DNA of 42,157 bases from Burkholderiales bacterium. GTDB lineage: Bacteria > Pseudomonadota > Gammaproteobacteria > Burkholderiales > Usitatibacteraceae. The position numbers were made by a program, and so were the translations under genes. Location: assembly GCA_025360815.1 (NCBI GenBank), contig JANYBL010000065.1, positions 1-42,157 of the forward strand. Direction: 5' to 3'. Positions within the stretch are counted from its first letter, which is position 1, and every line of letters starts with the position of its first letter. This document shows positions 27,349 through 35,203 of this stretch, piece after piece. Below the pieces are notes generated by a model that was not told where the DNA came from, did no database searches, and saw only the letters and a program-made list of their open reading frames with translations.

Positions 27349-27446
27349 AATAAACGATTTTGGTCATTTTTTTCAGTTGATTTGTCAAGTCCACTCCTTC
27401 GCATCGGTCAATGCAGCGCGGCAGCGCCCAGTGCTATCTTCGGTAA

Positions 27447-28691
27447 ATGTCCTCCGTTCCCGCCCCCACGTCGAACTCCCCCGCCACACTACCCAAAGTC
27501 GCCCCCATCGCATTCATTGTCTTGTCGTTAGCCGCATTCGGTAGCGGTGTTTCGCAACGGGTGACGGATCCGCTCTTGCCGCGCATGGCCAGCGAATTCT
27601 CGGTGACGTTGGCGGCGGCTTCTTGGGTGGTGACATTGTTTACGATCGGTTATGGATGTAACCAATTGTTCTTCGGCCCTTTGGGGGATCGATTTGGCAA
27701 GTATCGTGTAATCGCTTGGGCGACGGTAGCCTGTGCAGTGGCGACCTTGCTGTGCGCAGCCGCACCGAATTTCAATTTTCTGCTGGCAGCGCGGCTTATT
27801 GCGGGCTCAATGGCCGCGGCGATTATCCCGCTGGCAATGGCGTGGATTGGTGATGTGGTGCCCTATGAGGAACGTCAGCCGGTATTAGCGCGCTTTTTGA
27901 TCGGGCAAATTTTGGGCGTGGCGGCGGGGCAATTGCTCGGCGGGGTCACGGCAGATTATCTTAAATGGCAGGTGCCGTTTTTATTGATTGCAACGGGCTT
28001 TGCAGGGGTCAGCTTTTTACTGTTCGCGACACAACGGCAGCTGCCGCCGCATGCATTAGCCGCGCGTGCATCGACGATCAATGATGGCCACGCAATCGAG
28101 CGCATGTTCCGCGAATTCGCAGAGGTGCTAAAAAAACCGTGGGCGCGGGTGGTTGTTATGACGGTTTTCCTTGAAGGCGCATGTGTGTTCGGTGGCTTCG
28201 CGTTTTTTGCCACGCATTTGCACACCATGCACGGGCTGGCGCTGTCCACTTCTGGCATGGTGGTGATGCTATTTGGCTTTGGCGGATTTTTGTTTGCATC
28301 AGCCTCGGCAACATTCGTGAGACGGCTTGGCGAAACGGGTTTGGCACGCGTTGGCGGCATGCTCCTATTCGTGTCGATGCTCGTGATGGCCGTAGCGCCT
28401 TGCTGGCAATGGGCGATTCCTGCGTGCTTCATGACCGGCTTGGGTTTTTATATGCTGCACAACACACTCCAAACCAACGCCACACAAATGGCTCCCGAAC
28501 GGCGTGGCGCAGCCGTTTCGGCCTTCGCAGCAGCGTACTTCATCGGCCAGTCGTGCGGCGTGGCGCTGGCGGGGCTTGGCACAGCTTACATAGGCACGGT
28601 CGGGGTGATTATGGCGGGCGGGATTGGCGTGATGCTGGTGGCGATTAACTTTGCGCGGTTGAAGGCACGGACATTAGGCAGTAAAAATTAA
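27447..28691 (+). CDS. MFS transporter (drug/metabolite exporter type)
   Basis: A 414-residue major facilitator protein with 12 predicted helices. The loop 2-3 signature is visible in NQLFFGPLGDRFGKYRVI (about 72-89, pattern G-x-L-x-D-R-x-G-x-x). The early segment QRVTDPLLPRMASEFSVT is typical of DHA1-like exporters such as those annotated for arabinose or multidrug efflux. The substrate cannot be assigned. It follows glnD by 185 bases and is convergent with the GT28 glycosyltransferase gene. The ribosome site before the ATG is weak. Nothing ties it to iron or flavin functions nearby. Confidence 0.85.
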   Translation: MSSVPAPTSNSPATLPKVAPIAFIVLSLAAFGSGVSQRVTDPLLPRMASEFSVTLAAASWVVTLFTIGYGCNQLFFGPLGDRFGKYRVIAWATVACAVATLLCAAAPNFNFLLAARLIAGSMAAAIIPLAMAWIGDVVPYEERQPVLARFLIGQILGVAAGQLLGGVTADYLKWQVPFLLIATGFAGVSFLLFATQRQLPPHALAARASTINDGHAIERMFREFAEVLKKPWARVVVMTVFLEGACVFGGFAFFATHLHTMHGLALSTSGMVVMLFGFGGFLFASASATFVRRLGETGLARVGGMLLFVSMLVMAVAPCWQWAIPACFMTGLGFYMLHNTLQTNATQMAPERRGAAVSAFAAAYFIGQSCGVALAGLGTAYIGTVGVIMAGGIGVMLVAINFARLKARTLGSKN

Positions 28692-28701
28692 TAACCCGGC
28701 G

Positions 28702-28741
28702 TTTGATGCGGCGTTCGACATCAAAATGGCTTGAACGCCGC
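28702..28741. terminator. Overlapping hairpins between convergent genes
   Basis: TTTGATG (28702-28708) pairs with CATCAAA (28719-28725), and GCGGCGTTC (28708-28716) pairs with GAACGCCGC (28733-28741). The two hairpins share bases and so cannot form together. They fill the 64-base space between the MFS and glycosyltransferase stop codons and probably mark the 3' ends of both transcripts. There is no U-run, so this is not a classical intrinsic terminator. Confidence 0.45.
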
Positions 28742-28755
28742 GCCAGGGCTTGACT

Positions 28756-29907
28756 TCAGCTGTTTGCCAGCACATGCAACAGCACATCCCGGGCCGCAAA
28801 TGGCCGCCCAATCGTCTTAGCCTTTGCGCACATATCGGCGAGCTTGGCGGGATTGTCCAGCAAAAAACTAATACGATATTCCAGCGCTTCTTCATCGCAA
28901 GCTTTGAGCGCCACACCCTGCTCCAACAAAAAATCAGCATTGCGTTCTTCTTGGCCGGGGATCGGCGCATTCACAATAATGGGCAAGCCCATCGCCAAAC
29001 ATTCCGATGTTGTTAGGCCGCCCGGCTTGGTAATGATGAGATCAGCGCACGCCATTAGCCGCTCAACGTGATTGGTGAAGCCCTGTGCAACTAAGCGAGT
29101 AGGATGTGATGATGCCAAGGTTTGCAATTTGGCGAGCGCATCGGCGTTTTTACCGGCCAACACAATCAGCTGGAAATCACCGACAAGCCTAAGCAGACGA
29201 GCGGCAACGCTGTCCAAACTCCCCAGCCCCGCGCCGCCACCCATCAATAAAAATGTCGTCTTGGCGGGATCAAGCCCAAACTCGTTTGCGCATACCTTGC
29301 GATCCAATTTTTGAGCAAACGCAGGCATGATCGGGATGCCCGTCACGCGAATCGCCTCAGCCGCAACGCCCATCGCTCGCATCCGAAAAGCGACTTCGTC
29401 ATTCGCCGCAAAGTAACCTCGCATGCGCTCGTGTACCCACATGCGATGCAAATCAAAATCAGTCACCTGCACCCAGACGGGGCAATCGAGATCGCCTTTG
29501 CGAATCATGCGCGATAAAATTTCTGCAGGTAGAAAATGTGTACAAATAATGGCATCTGGTTTGAACGCTGTGATTTCTTTGCGCAGCGCTTTAGTGTTCA
29601 GCCGCTCCAACCCGCGCCGCAGTTTTTCCATCCCACTATCGGCTTCAGCTTCGTTGCTTAAGCGATAGAGATAACCCCACAACGCTGGCGCTTTGTTGAC
29701 GAGCTTGATATAAAAATCAGTATAGAGCTTACGAAAACCAGATGGCACAAAATCCATGACATCGAAATGGGTGGCATCAATCCGGATGGCGGCCGTATTA
29801 AATTCCGGAAGATTTGCATAAGCACGAATTGCCTCTGCCGCCCGCATGTGGCCAGCACCGGCTGAAACACTGAGAAGAAGAATTTTTTTAGGGGCCATGC
29901 TCGTCAT
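28756..29907 (-). CDS. GT28 glycosyltransferase, MGDG synthase/UgtP-like
   Basis: A 383-residue glycosyltransferase with a GT-B fold. The N-terminal half has the MGDG-synthase motif LSVSAGAGHMRAAEAI (about 12-27). The C-terminal half has the nucleotide-sugar-binding region LMGGGAGLG near 227-235 and TKPGGLTTSECLAMGLP near 301-317, typical of GT28 enzymes such as MurG and diacylglycerol glycosyltransferases. Likely activity is transfer of a hexose from a UDP-sugar to diacylglycerol or a similar lipid; the acceptor is inferred from family only. It lies downstream of the FeoB-associated protein by 15 bases and so may be read from the feo promoter. The start may be the ATG at 29907 or at 29898; neither has a strong ribosome site. 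Confidence 0.8.
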   Translation of the reverse strand: MTSMAPKKILLLSVSAGAGHMRAAEAIRAYANLPEFNTAAIRIDATHFDVMDFVPSGFRKLYTDFYIKLVNKAPALWGYLYRLSNEAEADSGMEKLRRGLERLNTKALRKEITAFKPDAIICTHFLPAEILSRMIRKGDLDCPVWVQVTDFDLHRMWVHERMRGYFAANDEVAFRMRAMGVAAEAIRVTGIPIMPAFAQKLDRKVCANEFGLDPAKTTFLLMGGGAGLGSLDSVAARLLRLVGDFQLIVLAGKNADALAKLQTLASSHPTRLVAQGFTNHVERLMACADLIITKPGGLTTSECLAMGLPIIVNAPIPGQEERNADFLLEQGVALKACDEEALEYRISFLLDNPAKLADMCAKAKTIGRPFAARDVLLHVLANS

Positions 29908-29922
29908 TGGGGCAGCGCCGTT

Positions 29923-30240
29923 TTAATTTTTATGAGAAATGGCAATGACGGGGTATTTTTGGGGAAAACGATGCTCTTGCCCGGCGGGGTCAGGTTGAGC
30001 CGCGTCTGAATTGCCGCATCCGCCACAACGCCCGCATCCGCTGCCGCACGATTTCCCTGTCGGTGATTCGACTGTCCATGTTTGCGCGATACGGTTTGAA
30101 ATGCTGACCAAACCAACCGCGTCCATGCCTGTTGAGGACCAGGCTCCCAGCTTCCGTACCAGCCATTTTGGCGCGTAGCGTTTGATCACATAGAGCGCTG
30201 CGACAAGCACGATGACGGCGACGATGATGGTTTGAATCAT
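29923..30240 (-). CDS. FeoB-associated Cys-rich membrane protein
   Basis: A 105-residue protein with one N-terminal helix (about 3-19) followed by a basic stretch and a C-x3-C-x2-C-x2-C cluster at Cys65, 69, 72 and 75 (CGSGCGRCGGC). A single helix plus a Gly/Cys cluster, placed directly behind feoB, is the hallmark of the small FeoB-associated proteins (Pfam FeoB_associated or DUF6587 type). They are thought to help FeoB by binding metal or an Fe-S cluster. The ATG is 10 bases after the feoB stop, with AGGGG overlapping that stop region. The C-terminal 30 residues have no recognisable motif. Function is inferred from context. Confidence 0.7.
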   Translation of the reverse strand: MIQTIIVAVIVLVAALYVIKRYAPKWLVRKLGAWSSTGMDAVGLVSISNRIAQTWTVESPTGKSCGSGCGRCGGCGNSDAAQPDPAGQEHRFPQKYPVIAISHKN

Positions 30241-30250
30241 ACGGGAACCC

Positions 30251-32143
30251 CTAGGTGCCGGCCATCGCTAGCGCGACGCGGTAGGTGATGAACGAGGCTA
30301 CATATGCCAAGCCAAACAAATACGCGGCCATGAGGACCGGATATTTCCAGCCATTAGTTTCACGTTTAACAGCGCTCAATGTGGCCACGCATTGCGGTGC
30401 AAACACGTACCATGCGAGCAGTGATAGCGCAGTGGGCAAACTCCAGCTATTTGCGATGATGGGTGTGAGCTCGGTCGCGAGCGCATCGCCTGTTTGTGAG
30501 ATCGCATAAACCGTGCCCAATGCGCCAACGGCAACCTCGCGCGCCGCCAAACCTGGAACAAGCGCGATGCAAATTTGCCAGTTGAAGCCAATCGGCGCGA
30601 AGATTACTTCCAAGCCACGTCCCATAATCCCCGCCAGACTGTAGTAGATCGCGGGGTGGGTTGCGCCTTCGGGTGCGCCGGGGAAGCTCGATAAAAACCA
30701 AAGCAAGATCATGAGCGACAAAATAATCGTACCGACCCGCATGAGAAAAATCTTTACCCGCTCCCATAACCCAAGCATGAGATTTTGCAGATGCGGCCAA
30801 TGGTAATCGGGCAGTTCCAACATCAACGCTTGATGCACTTTGCGGCCCGCAAACCATTTGAATGCGTAAGCCACAGCCATGGCCGACACGATCCCCGCCA
30901 CGTAGAGCACGAACAACACCACACCCTGCAAATTAAAAATATGCCATACCGTTTTATCGGGAATAAATGCCGCGATGATCAGCGCATAAACCGGAAGCCG
31001 CGCAGAGCACGTCATGAGGGGCGCGATCATGATCGTCGCCAGCCGGTCTCGCGGATTCTGGATTGTGCGCGTTGCCATGATGCCCGGAATCGCGCAGGCA
31101 AAGCTGGATAACAGTGGAATAAATGCGCGGCCAGACAAACCAACCCTTCCCATCAGGTGATCCAGCAAAAACGCGGCGCGGGGCAAATAGCCGGAATCCT
31201 CCAGCGCCAAAATAAAGAAAAACAAAATCAAAATCTGCGGCAAAAAAACCAGTACTGCACCCACGCCACCCAGCATGCCATCGACCAGCAAACTGTTGAG
31301 CATACCCGGTGGCAACGTGGAGCCGATCAGCGCAGCCACCCATTCAACGCCGTATTTGATCGTATCCATAGGCCATTTTGCCCAACTAAACACGGCCTGA
31401 AACACGCAGAACATCAACACCGCCAATATGACAATTCCCCACACCGGGTGCAGCACAATGGCATCAATTTTTTCGGTCGCGCGGTGGATTTTTTTGGTGT
31501 CCGCTGATTCCTCGACGCAAAGCGTCAACAGCCTGCGAACTTCTTGTTGCGTGTCAGCCAATGCATTGGATGATTCAGCAATCGCGCTGGGAATATGGTT
31601 TGCGACGAGTGTTGCCTCATCAATTTGATCAAGCGCCGCCACGAGGTTTGCTTCGCCGCCATTGCGAACCGCTACCGTCGCGACCACCGGTACGCCGATT
31701 TCGCAGCTTAATTTTTCGCGATCAATGTTGATACCGCGTTTAGCAGCGACATCGCTCATGTTGAGCGCGATCACCATCGGTTTGCCGAGGCGTTTCAATT
31801 CCAGCGCCATCCGTAAATTAAGCCGCAAATTGGTGGCGTCCACCACGCAGACAATGCCTGCGGGCGTGGCTTCATCCGGACGCAATCCATACACCACATC
31901 GCGGGTAATGGCCTCATCTGGCGTGGTCGCCACCAGGCTATAGGCACCGGGCAGATCGAGCACTTGCCAAGTGCGGCCTCCGGGCGAGGTAAAGCTACCC
32001 TCTTTGCGTTCGACGGTGACACCCGCGTAATTGGCGACTTTCTGGCGTGCGCCAGTAAGACGGTTGAACAGTGCGGTCTTACCGCAGTTCGGGTTACCGA
32101 CTAAGGCGATTAGAGAAATCAAAGATGGTGCGGGAGCATTCAT
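30251..32143 (-). CDS. feoB: Ferrous iron transport protein B
   Basis: FeoB (630 residues) imports Fe(II) across the inner membrane, controlled by an N-terminal G domain. G1 GNPNCGKT is at 16-23, followed by the switch region ANYAGVTVERKEG, G3 DLPGAYS and G4 NMSD. The membrane part shows two Gate-type regions, including GLSGRAFIPLLSSFACAIPGIMATRTI and a C-terminal partner with VAALSAVKRETN-like sequence. It is shorter than the roughly 770-residue E. coli protein, mainly in the linker and C-terminus, but similar to other betaproteobacterial FeoBs. feoA precedes it and a Cys-rich partner follows. Confidence 0.95.
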   Translation of the reverse strand: MNAPAPSLISLIALVGNPNCGKTALFNRLTGARQKVANYAGVTVERKEGSFTSPGGRTWQVLDLPGAYSLVATTPDEAITRDVVYGLRPDEATPAGIVCVVDATNLRLNLRMALELKRLGKPMVIALNMSDVAAKRGINIDREKLSCEIGVPVVATVAVRNGGEANLVAALDQIDEATLVANHIPSAIAESSNALADTQQEVRRLLTLCVEESADTKKIHRATEKIDAIVLHPVWGIVILAVLMFCVFQAVFSWAKWPMDTIKYGVEWVAALIGSTLPPGMLNSLLVDGMLGGVGAVLVFLPQILILFFFILALEDSGYLPRAAFLLDHLMGRVGLSGRAFIPLLSSFACAIPGIMATRTIQNPRDRLATIMIAPLMTCSARLPVYALIIAAFIPDKTVWHIFNLQGVVLFVLYVAGIVSAMAVAYAFKWFAGRKVHQALMLELPDYHWPHLQNLMLGLWERVKIFLMRVGTIILSLMILLWFLSSFPGAPEGATHPAIYYSLAGIMGRGLEVIFAPIGFNWQICIALVPGLAAREVAVGALGTVYAISQTGDALATELTPIIANSWSLPTALSLLAWYVFAPQCVATLSAVKRETNGWKYPVLMAAYLFGLAYVASFITYRVALAMAGT

Positions 32144-32194
32144 GAAAAACCTGGCTAGCGCTTTCTCTTTCGCGTTGTTTATTAAAACTACGGC

Positions 32195-32497
32195 TTAGGC
32201 GGGTCGCAGCGTGACGGCGATTTGCGCCGCTTCGAATCGCCGCAACGCAAAAGTGCTGCTGCCGTGACCGTGCTGCGCATCGCCAATTCGTACCGCAATC
32301 GGCTCGCCTGACCAAAACCCTTTGGCCAAGATGGTCACGGATTCACCATTGACAAAGCCAAGCTCCATCAAGCGGCGCGAATAATCTGTGCCGCCTTCTT
32401 CCACATGGGCAGCCACATGCGTGACGATGGCCGATTGGCCTTTGCGCAATTGATCGAGGGTCAGTTTGGGTGCAGCTTTTTGAGAGCCAGATTTCAC
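32195..32497 (-). CDS. feoA: Ferrous iron transport protein A
   Basis: FeoA is a small cytosolic SH3-like protein needed for FeoB function. The core runs from LTLDQLRKGQSAIVTHV through SRRLMELGFVNGESVTIL to IAVRIGD and FALRRFEAAQIAV, the full family pattern. The frame has no ATG. I prefer the GTG at 32497, which gives 100 residues; a GTG at 32563 would give 122, and the frame stays open to about 32641. None has a clear ribosome site. It is the first gene of the feo operon, 51 bases ahead of feoB, with a long repeat-containing leader. Confidence 0.88.
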   Translation of the reverse strand: MKSGSQKAAPKLTLDQLRKGQSAIVTHVAAHVEEGGTDYSRRLMELGFVNGESVTILAKGFWSGEPIAVRIGDAQHGHGSSTFALRRFEAAQIAVTLRPA

Positions 32498-32560
32498 GGT
32501 TGAGCCACGTTGATAAAGACGGTTGGGATAATTTTGATGTACTGTCGGACAATGATGCCG

Positions 32561-32576
32561 CACTGCTGCAGCAGTG
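32561..32576. repeat. 16-bp perfect palindrome in the feoA leader
   Basis: CACTGCTGCAGCAGTG, a perfect palindrome with no spacer, at the downstream end of the tandem-repeat block and overlapping the alternative GTG start of feoA. It could be a dimeric-protein site or a short RNA hairpin. No regulator is recognised from it. Confidence 0.6.
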
Positions 32577-32642
32577 TTGAAGCGGCGCTGTTGAAACGGT
32601 GCTGTTGAAACGGTGATTTTGACACGGCGATTATTGAAGCGT
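32573..32642 (-). repeat. Five degenerate 14-bp tandem repeats in the feoA leader
   Basis: Consecutive plus-strand 14-mers start at 32573, 32587, 32601, 32615 and 32629. Copies 2 and 3 are identical (GCTGTTGAAACGGT); the others share the core TTGA-AxCGG with a few changes. The block fills the space between the predicted feoA transcription start and the first possible start codon. The repeat length is not a multiple of three and there is no upstream start codon, so it is unlikely to be coding. Confidence 0.75.
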
Positions 32643-32646
32643 TAAC

Positions 32647-32661
32647 TAAGAATCATTCTTA
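32647..32661 (-). promoter_or_regulatory. Fur-like operator of feoAB
   Basis: TAAGAAT-C-ATTCTTA, a perfect 7-1-7 palindrome. It shares its left half-site with the operator of the FMN/porin cassette and covers the predicted feoA transcription start. feo operons are commonly Fur-repressed, so this is a strong candidate for Fur. Confidence 0.75.
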
Positions 32662-32667
32662 TTTATA

Positions 32668-32696
32668 ATAATATCCTTAATGACAATTATTCGCAA
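32668..32696 (-). promoter_or_regulatory. Predicted sigma70 promoter of feoAB
   Basis: Minus-strand TTGCGA (32696-32691), a 17-base spacer and TATTAT (32673-32668). The start would be near 32661, at the edge of the Fur-like operator. The leader to the preferred GTG start is about 165 bases. Confidence 0.55.
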
Positions 32697-32860
32697 CAAC
32701 TGCCCGCTTTTCTGGTGCCAACGGTTTGCCAATGCAATCGTTCCTGTTTTTCACGGACACAACGCCACTGGAAAAATCGATTGCCACATAAAAAACGCCT
32801 AGGAAAGTGTCCTTGGCGTTGCTTTGCGCTTCTAAAAATTTGCAGATTGCTCGAGCAGGT
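32697..32860. other. Spacer upstream of feoAB
   Basis: The non-coding stretch from the feoA start to the next gene (32498-32860, 363 bases) holds the leader repeats, operator and promoter listed above. In this right-hand part I see the terminator of the upstream membrane-protein gene and no gene. Confidence 0.7.
32788..32820 (-). terminator. Intrinsic terminator of the small membrane-protein gene
   Basis: AACGCCTAGGA (32794-32804) and TCCTTGGCGTT (32810-32820) form an 11-bp stem with one mismatch and a 5-base loop. On the minus strand the stem is followed by a run of T, 41 bases past the stop of the gene at 32861-33280. It should isolate the feo operon from upstream transcription. Confidence 0.8.
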
Positions 32861-33280
32861 TTATTGCATTGGTCTTCTTTCGTTCAGCGTCAACCAGCCG
32901 CGAATGACACGATACAAATACCAAACAAATACGGCAACGGGAAGAATCCATAAAACAGCCATGCCAATCCCCAGTGTTAGCAAGCCTAGAACCCAAAACA
33001 CGCACCAAGCCGCGAGCCACCATAAAAGACCCCACCAAAACGTGCGCGAAAGATAGCCAAAATGCGAGTCAAGAAAACTACCCCGCACATCATCGCGTTT
33101 CACAGCACCAACGATCATCGCCACAATGGCTAGCGTCCAAAGCGTGAACGGCGCAATGGCATGCATGCCGTAAAGTACGTGTGTGAGTGTCATCGACGAA
33201 GAAACATCGGGTTCACCGCCATTGGTGCTCCCGCCGCCGCTACTACTCGTACTGGGCGTTACATCAATTGTTTCAGCCAT
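32861..33280 (-). CDS. Small uncharacterised membrane protein (DUF4870-like)
   Basis: A 139-residue protein with a Ser/Gly/Thr-rich N-terminus (1-30) and three predicted helices (about 40-60, 83-103, 105-123). The segment S-H-F-G-Y-L-S-R-T-F-W-W around 72-83, between helices 1 and 2, resembles the loop of DUF4870-like membrane proteins. The ribosome site GGGA is 6 bases before the ATG. It follows the deformylase gene by 33 bases and ends in its own terminator. Function is unknown. Confidence 0.7.
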   Translation of the reverse strand: MAETIDVTPSTSSSGGGSTNGGEPDVSSSMTLTHVLYGMHAIAPFTLWTLAIVAMIVGAVKRDDVRGSFLDSHFGYLSRTFWWGLLWWLAAWCVFWVLGLLTLGIGMAVLWILPVAVFVWYLYRVIRGWLTLNERRPMQ

Positions 33281-33313
33281 ATGGATTCCCTTTTTTGTGA
33301 TTCGATGAACAGG

Positions 33314-33853
33314 CTAGTCGTCGTCTTGCCCGACGAGCTCTGGAAACAACACTTCGGTGAAACCGAATTGTGACATATCGGTCATCCGCATGGGATACAA
33401 CACACCATCGAGATGATCACATTCATGCTGCACCACGCGCGCATGCCAGCCTGAAACGGTGCGATCTATTTTCTGCCCTGCCGCATCGAAGCCGGTATAA
33501 CGAAGCGCTTTCAGGCGCGGCACCAAACCGCGCATCGCGGGAACTGACAAACAGCCTTCCCAACCGTCGTCTTGCTCATCAGAAATCGGCAGCAATTCAG
33601 GATTAATCAAAACCGTGAACGGCACGGGTTCTGCATCTGGGTAGCGCGGATTATTTTTGATTTCGAAAATCACCACGCGAATATTTTCACCAATCTGCGG
33701 CGCAGCCAAGCCCGCCCCTTTGGCCGCGATCATCGTCTCTTGCATATCCGCAATCAAAGCGTGCAATTCGGGTGAGTTGAAGGCAGAGCTTGGTAGCGGC
33801 AGGGATGCTTGCATCAAGCTCGGCGTGCCCATTTTTAGGATCGGACGGATCAT
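33314..33853 (-). CDS. def: Peptide deformylase
   Basis: A peptide deformylase (179 residues) removing the formyl group from nascent proteins before Map acts. The three catalytic motifs are present: [10 protein letters not shown] near 46-55, EGCLSVP near 104-110 with a metal-binding Cys, and QHECDHLDG near 148-156 with two His ligands and catalytic Glu. The gene is not linked to fmt, and the sequence after motif 3 ([15 protein letters not shown]) resembles the secondary deformylases found in many betaproteobacteria. It may therefore be a paralogue of the housekeeping copy; that is inference. The start has a GAGAG site. Confidence 0.93.
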   Translation of the reverse strand: MIRPILKMGTPSLMQASLPLPSSAFNSPELHALIADMQETMIAAKGAGLAAPQIGENIRVVIFEIKNNPRYPDAEPVPFTVLINPELLPISDEQDDGWEGCLSVPAMRGLVPRLKALRYTGFDAAGQKIDRTVSGWHARVVQHECDHLDGVLYPMRMTDMSQFGFTEVLFPELVGQDDD

Positions 33854-33920
33854 TGTTCTCTCATTCGAGTTTAAGGGTTGATCGTTCCGGCGAAGTTGCC
33901 TGAGGCTTAGGAAGGACGCG

Positions 33921-34703
33921 TTACTTAAACCCCCGCACCTCAGCAGGCATTGCTGAATGTAACTCGACTGCTTTCGCCAGAAGTGTGCGAATTTTTTCCA
34001 TACCGACTTTCAATATCGCTTCGGCATCTTCGAGCTTGATGCCGTCGCTTGAGGTGCCGCGACCGGCAGCGTGGTTCATCGAAAGCGCGAGTGTTGCGTA
34101 CGATAAATCTAGCTCACGTGCAAGCGCGGCTTCCGGGGCAGTGGTCATGCCTACCATCGTGCAACCGTCGCGCTCCATGCGGTTTACCTCGGCACGAGTT
34201 TCCAGCCGCGGACCTTGCGTCACACCGAGTACGCCGGAATCTTCAATCGGAATGCCCGCGGCTTTCGCCGCAGCCAAATACAAAAGGCGTGCGCGGCTGC
34301 AATAGGGAAACGTGAAATCAATGTGGGTGACCGGCTTGTCGCCCTCAAAAAAAGTATGCTTGCGCCCCGATGTGTAATCGATGATTTGATCAGGCACGGC
34401 GATCACGCCTGGTCCCATATTGGCCGCCACGCCGCCGACCGAATTTACTGCCAGCACCCGCGTCGCGCCGAGCGAATGCAGTGCCCAAATATTGGCGCGA
34501 TAATTGACCTCATGCGGCGGAATCGTATGCCCATAGCCGTGCCGTGCTAGAAAAATCACTTCCGCTTTTTGCGCGCCCGTTTTAAGTTCGCCAATCGTGA
34601 GATGGCCGGAAGGCTCACCATAAGGCGTGCGCACAACTTCGCGGCGCGTAATGTCGAGATTGGCAAGATTGGTTAAGCCGGTTCCACCGATGATTGCGAG
34701 CAT
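33921..34703 (-). CDS. S-methyl-5'-thioinosine phosphorylase (MTAP/PNP family)
   Basis: A 260-residue purine nucleoside phosphorylase of the MTAP group. The sequence begins IIGGTGLT and contains [20 protein letters not shown], which places it closer to the methylthioinosine phosphorylase of Pseudomonas (PA3004) than to classic methylthioadenosine phosphorylases. VNSVGG, YTSGR and [12 protein letters not shown] are also shared. It would recycle the methylthio sugar left after polyamine synthesis, following deamination of methylthioadenosine. MTAP activity remains possible. The upstream 500 bases hold no convincing gene. Confidence 0.88.
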   Translation of the reverse strand: MLAIIGGTGLTNLANLDITRREVVRTPYGEPSGHLTIGELKTGAQKAEVIFLARHGYGHTIPPHEVNYRANIWALHSLGATRVLAVNSVGGVAANMGPGVIAVPDQIIDYTSGRKHTFFEGDKPVTHIDFTFPYCSRARLLYLAAAKAAGIPIEDSGVLGVTQGPRLETRAEVNRMERDGCTMVGMTTAPEAALARELDLSYATLALSMNHAAGRGTSSDGIKLEDAEAILKVGMEKIRTLLAKAVELHSAMPAEVRGFK

Positions 34704-35203
34704 GTTTTAATCACTTCTATAAAAAATCATTGTCTACCACATTGCTTTTCGTTCGTTCACGATGTTTTTTGCGGCGCTAAGTGCGACGCGACCGCCTGAT
34801 TCGCCGACCGCATCAAGTTACCACCGCTGTTGGCGAACTAATCATAATCTTAGCAATTTTTCGTCGAGGAATTGCACCGCTGATTTACGCGGTTGAGCGC
34901 GTTGGCCGATTGCTTAAACGTTTTCACCGCTCGCTCCTTTTGATCTGCGCATAAACGCAACGTTAACCTGAACGGGCAGAACGTTTTCAACGCCGAGGTG
35001 CCTAGATAACGCTAAAACAATGGGGGCACGATGATCGAACCATAGCATTTGACAAAATGCGTGGCCTCGACAAACCCAGGCAATGTTGTATCCATCAGAA
35101 AGCCTAAAATTACTCCATTTTATTTTACAAAAATCGTAAAACGCTCGGAAAGAAAGTCGTTTCCAGCCATTTTTTCCTACAGATCGACGTGCTTCGGCCA
35201 CGA
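34704..35203. other. 500-base region without a convincing gene
   Basis: This lies between the phosphorylase start and the riboflavin synthase stop. A 95-codon minus-strand frame (34914-35201, GTG start) is present but has no ribosome site and no family resemblance. Short inverted repeats occur (TTCGCC at 34799 with GGCGAA at 34834; ACCGC/GCGGT near 34880). I see no riboswitch consensus. It could be decayed coding sequence. Confidence 0.6.

Noticed and set aside
34914-35201. 95-codon minus-strand frame with a GTG start after riboflavin synthase
   Set aside because: No ribosome site, no recognisable motif and an unusual composition. Kept only as part of the intergenic description.
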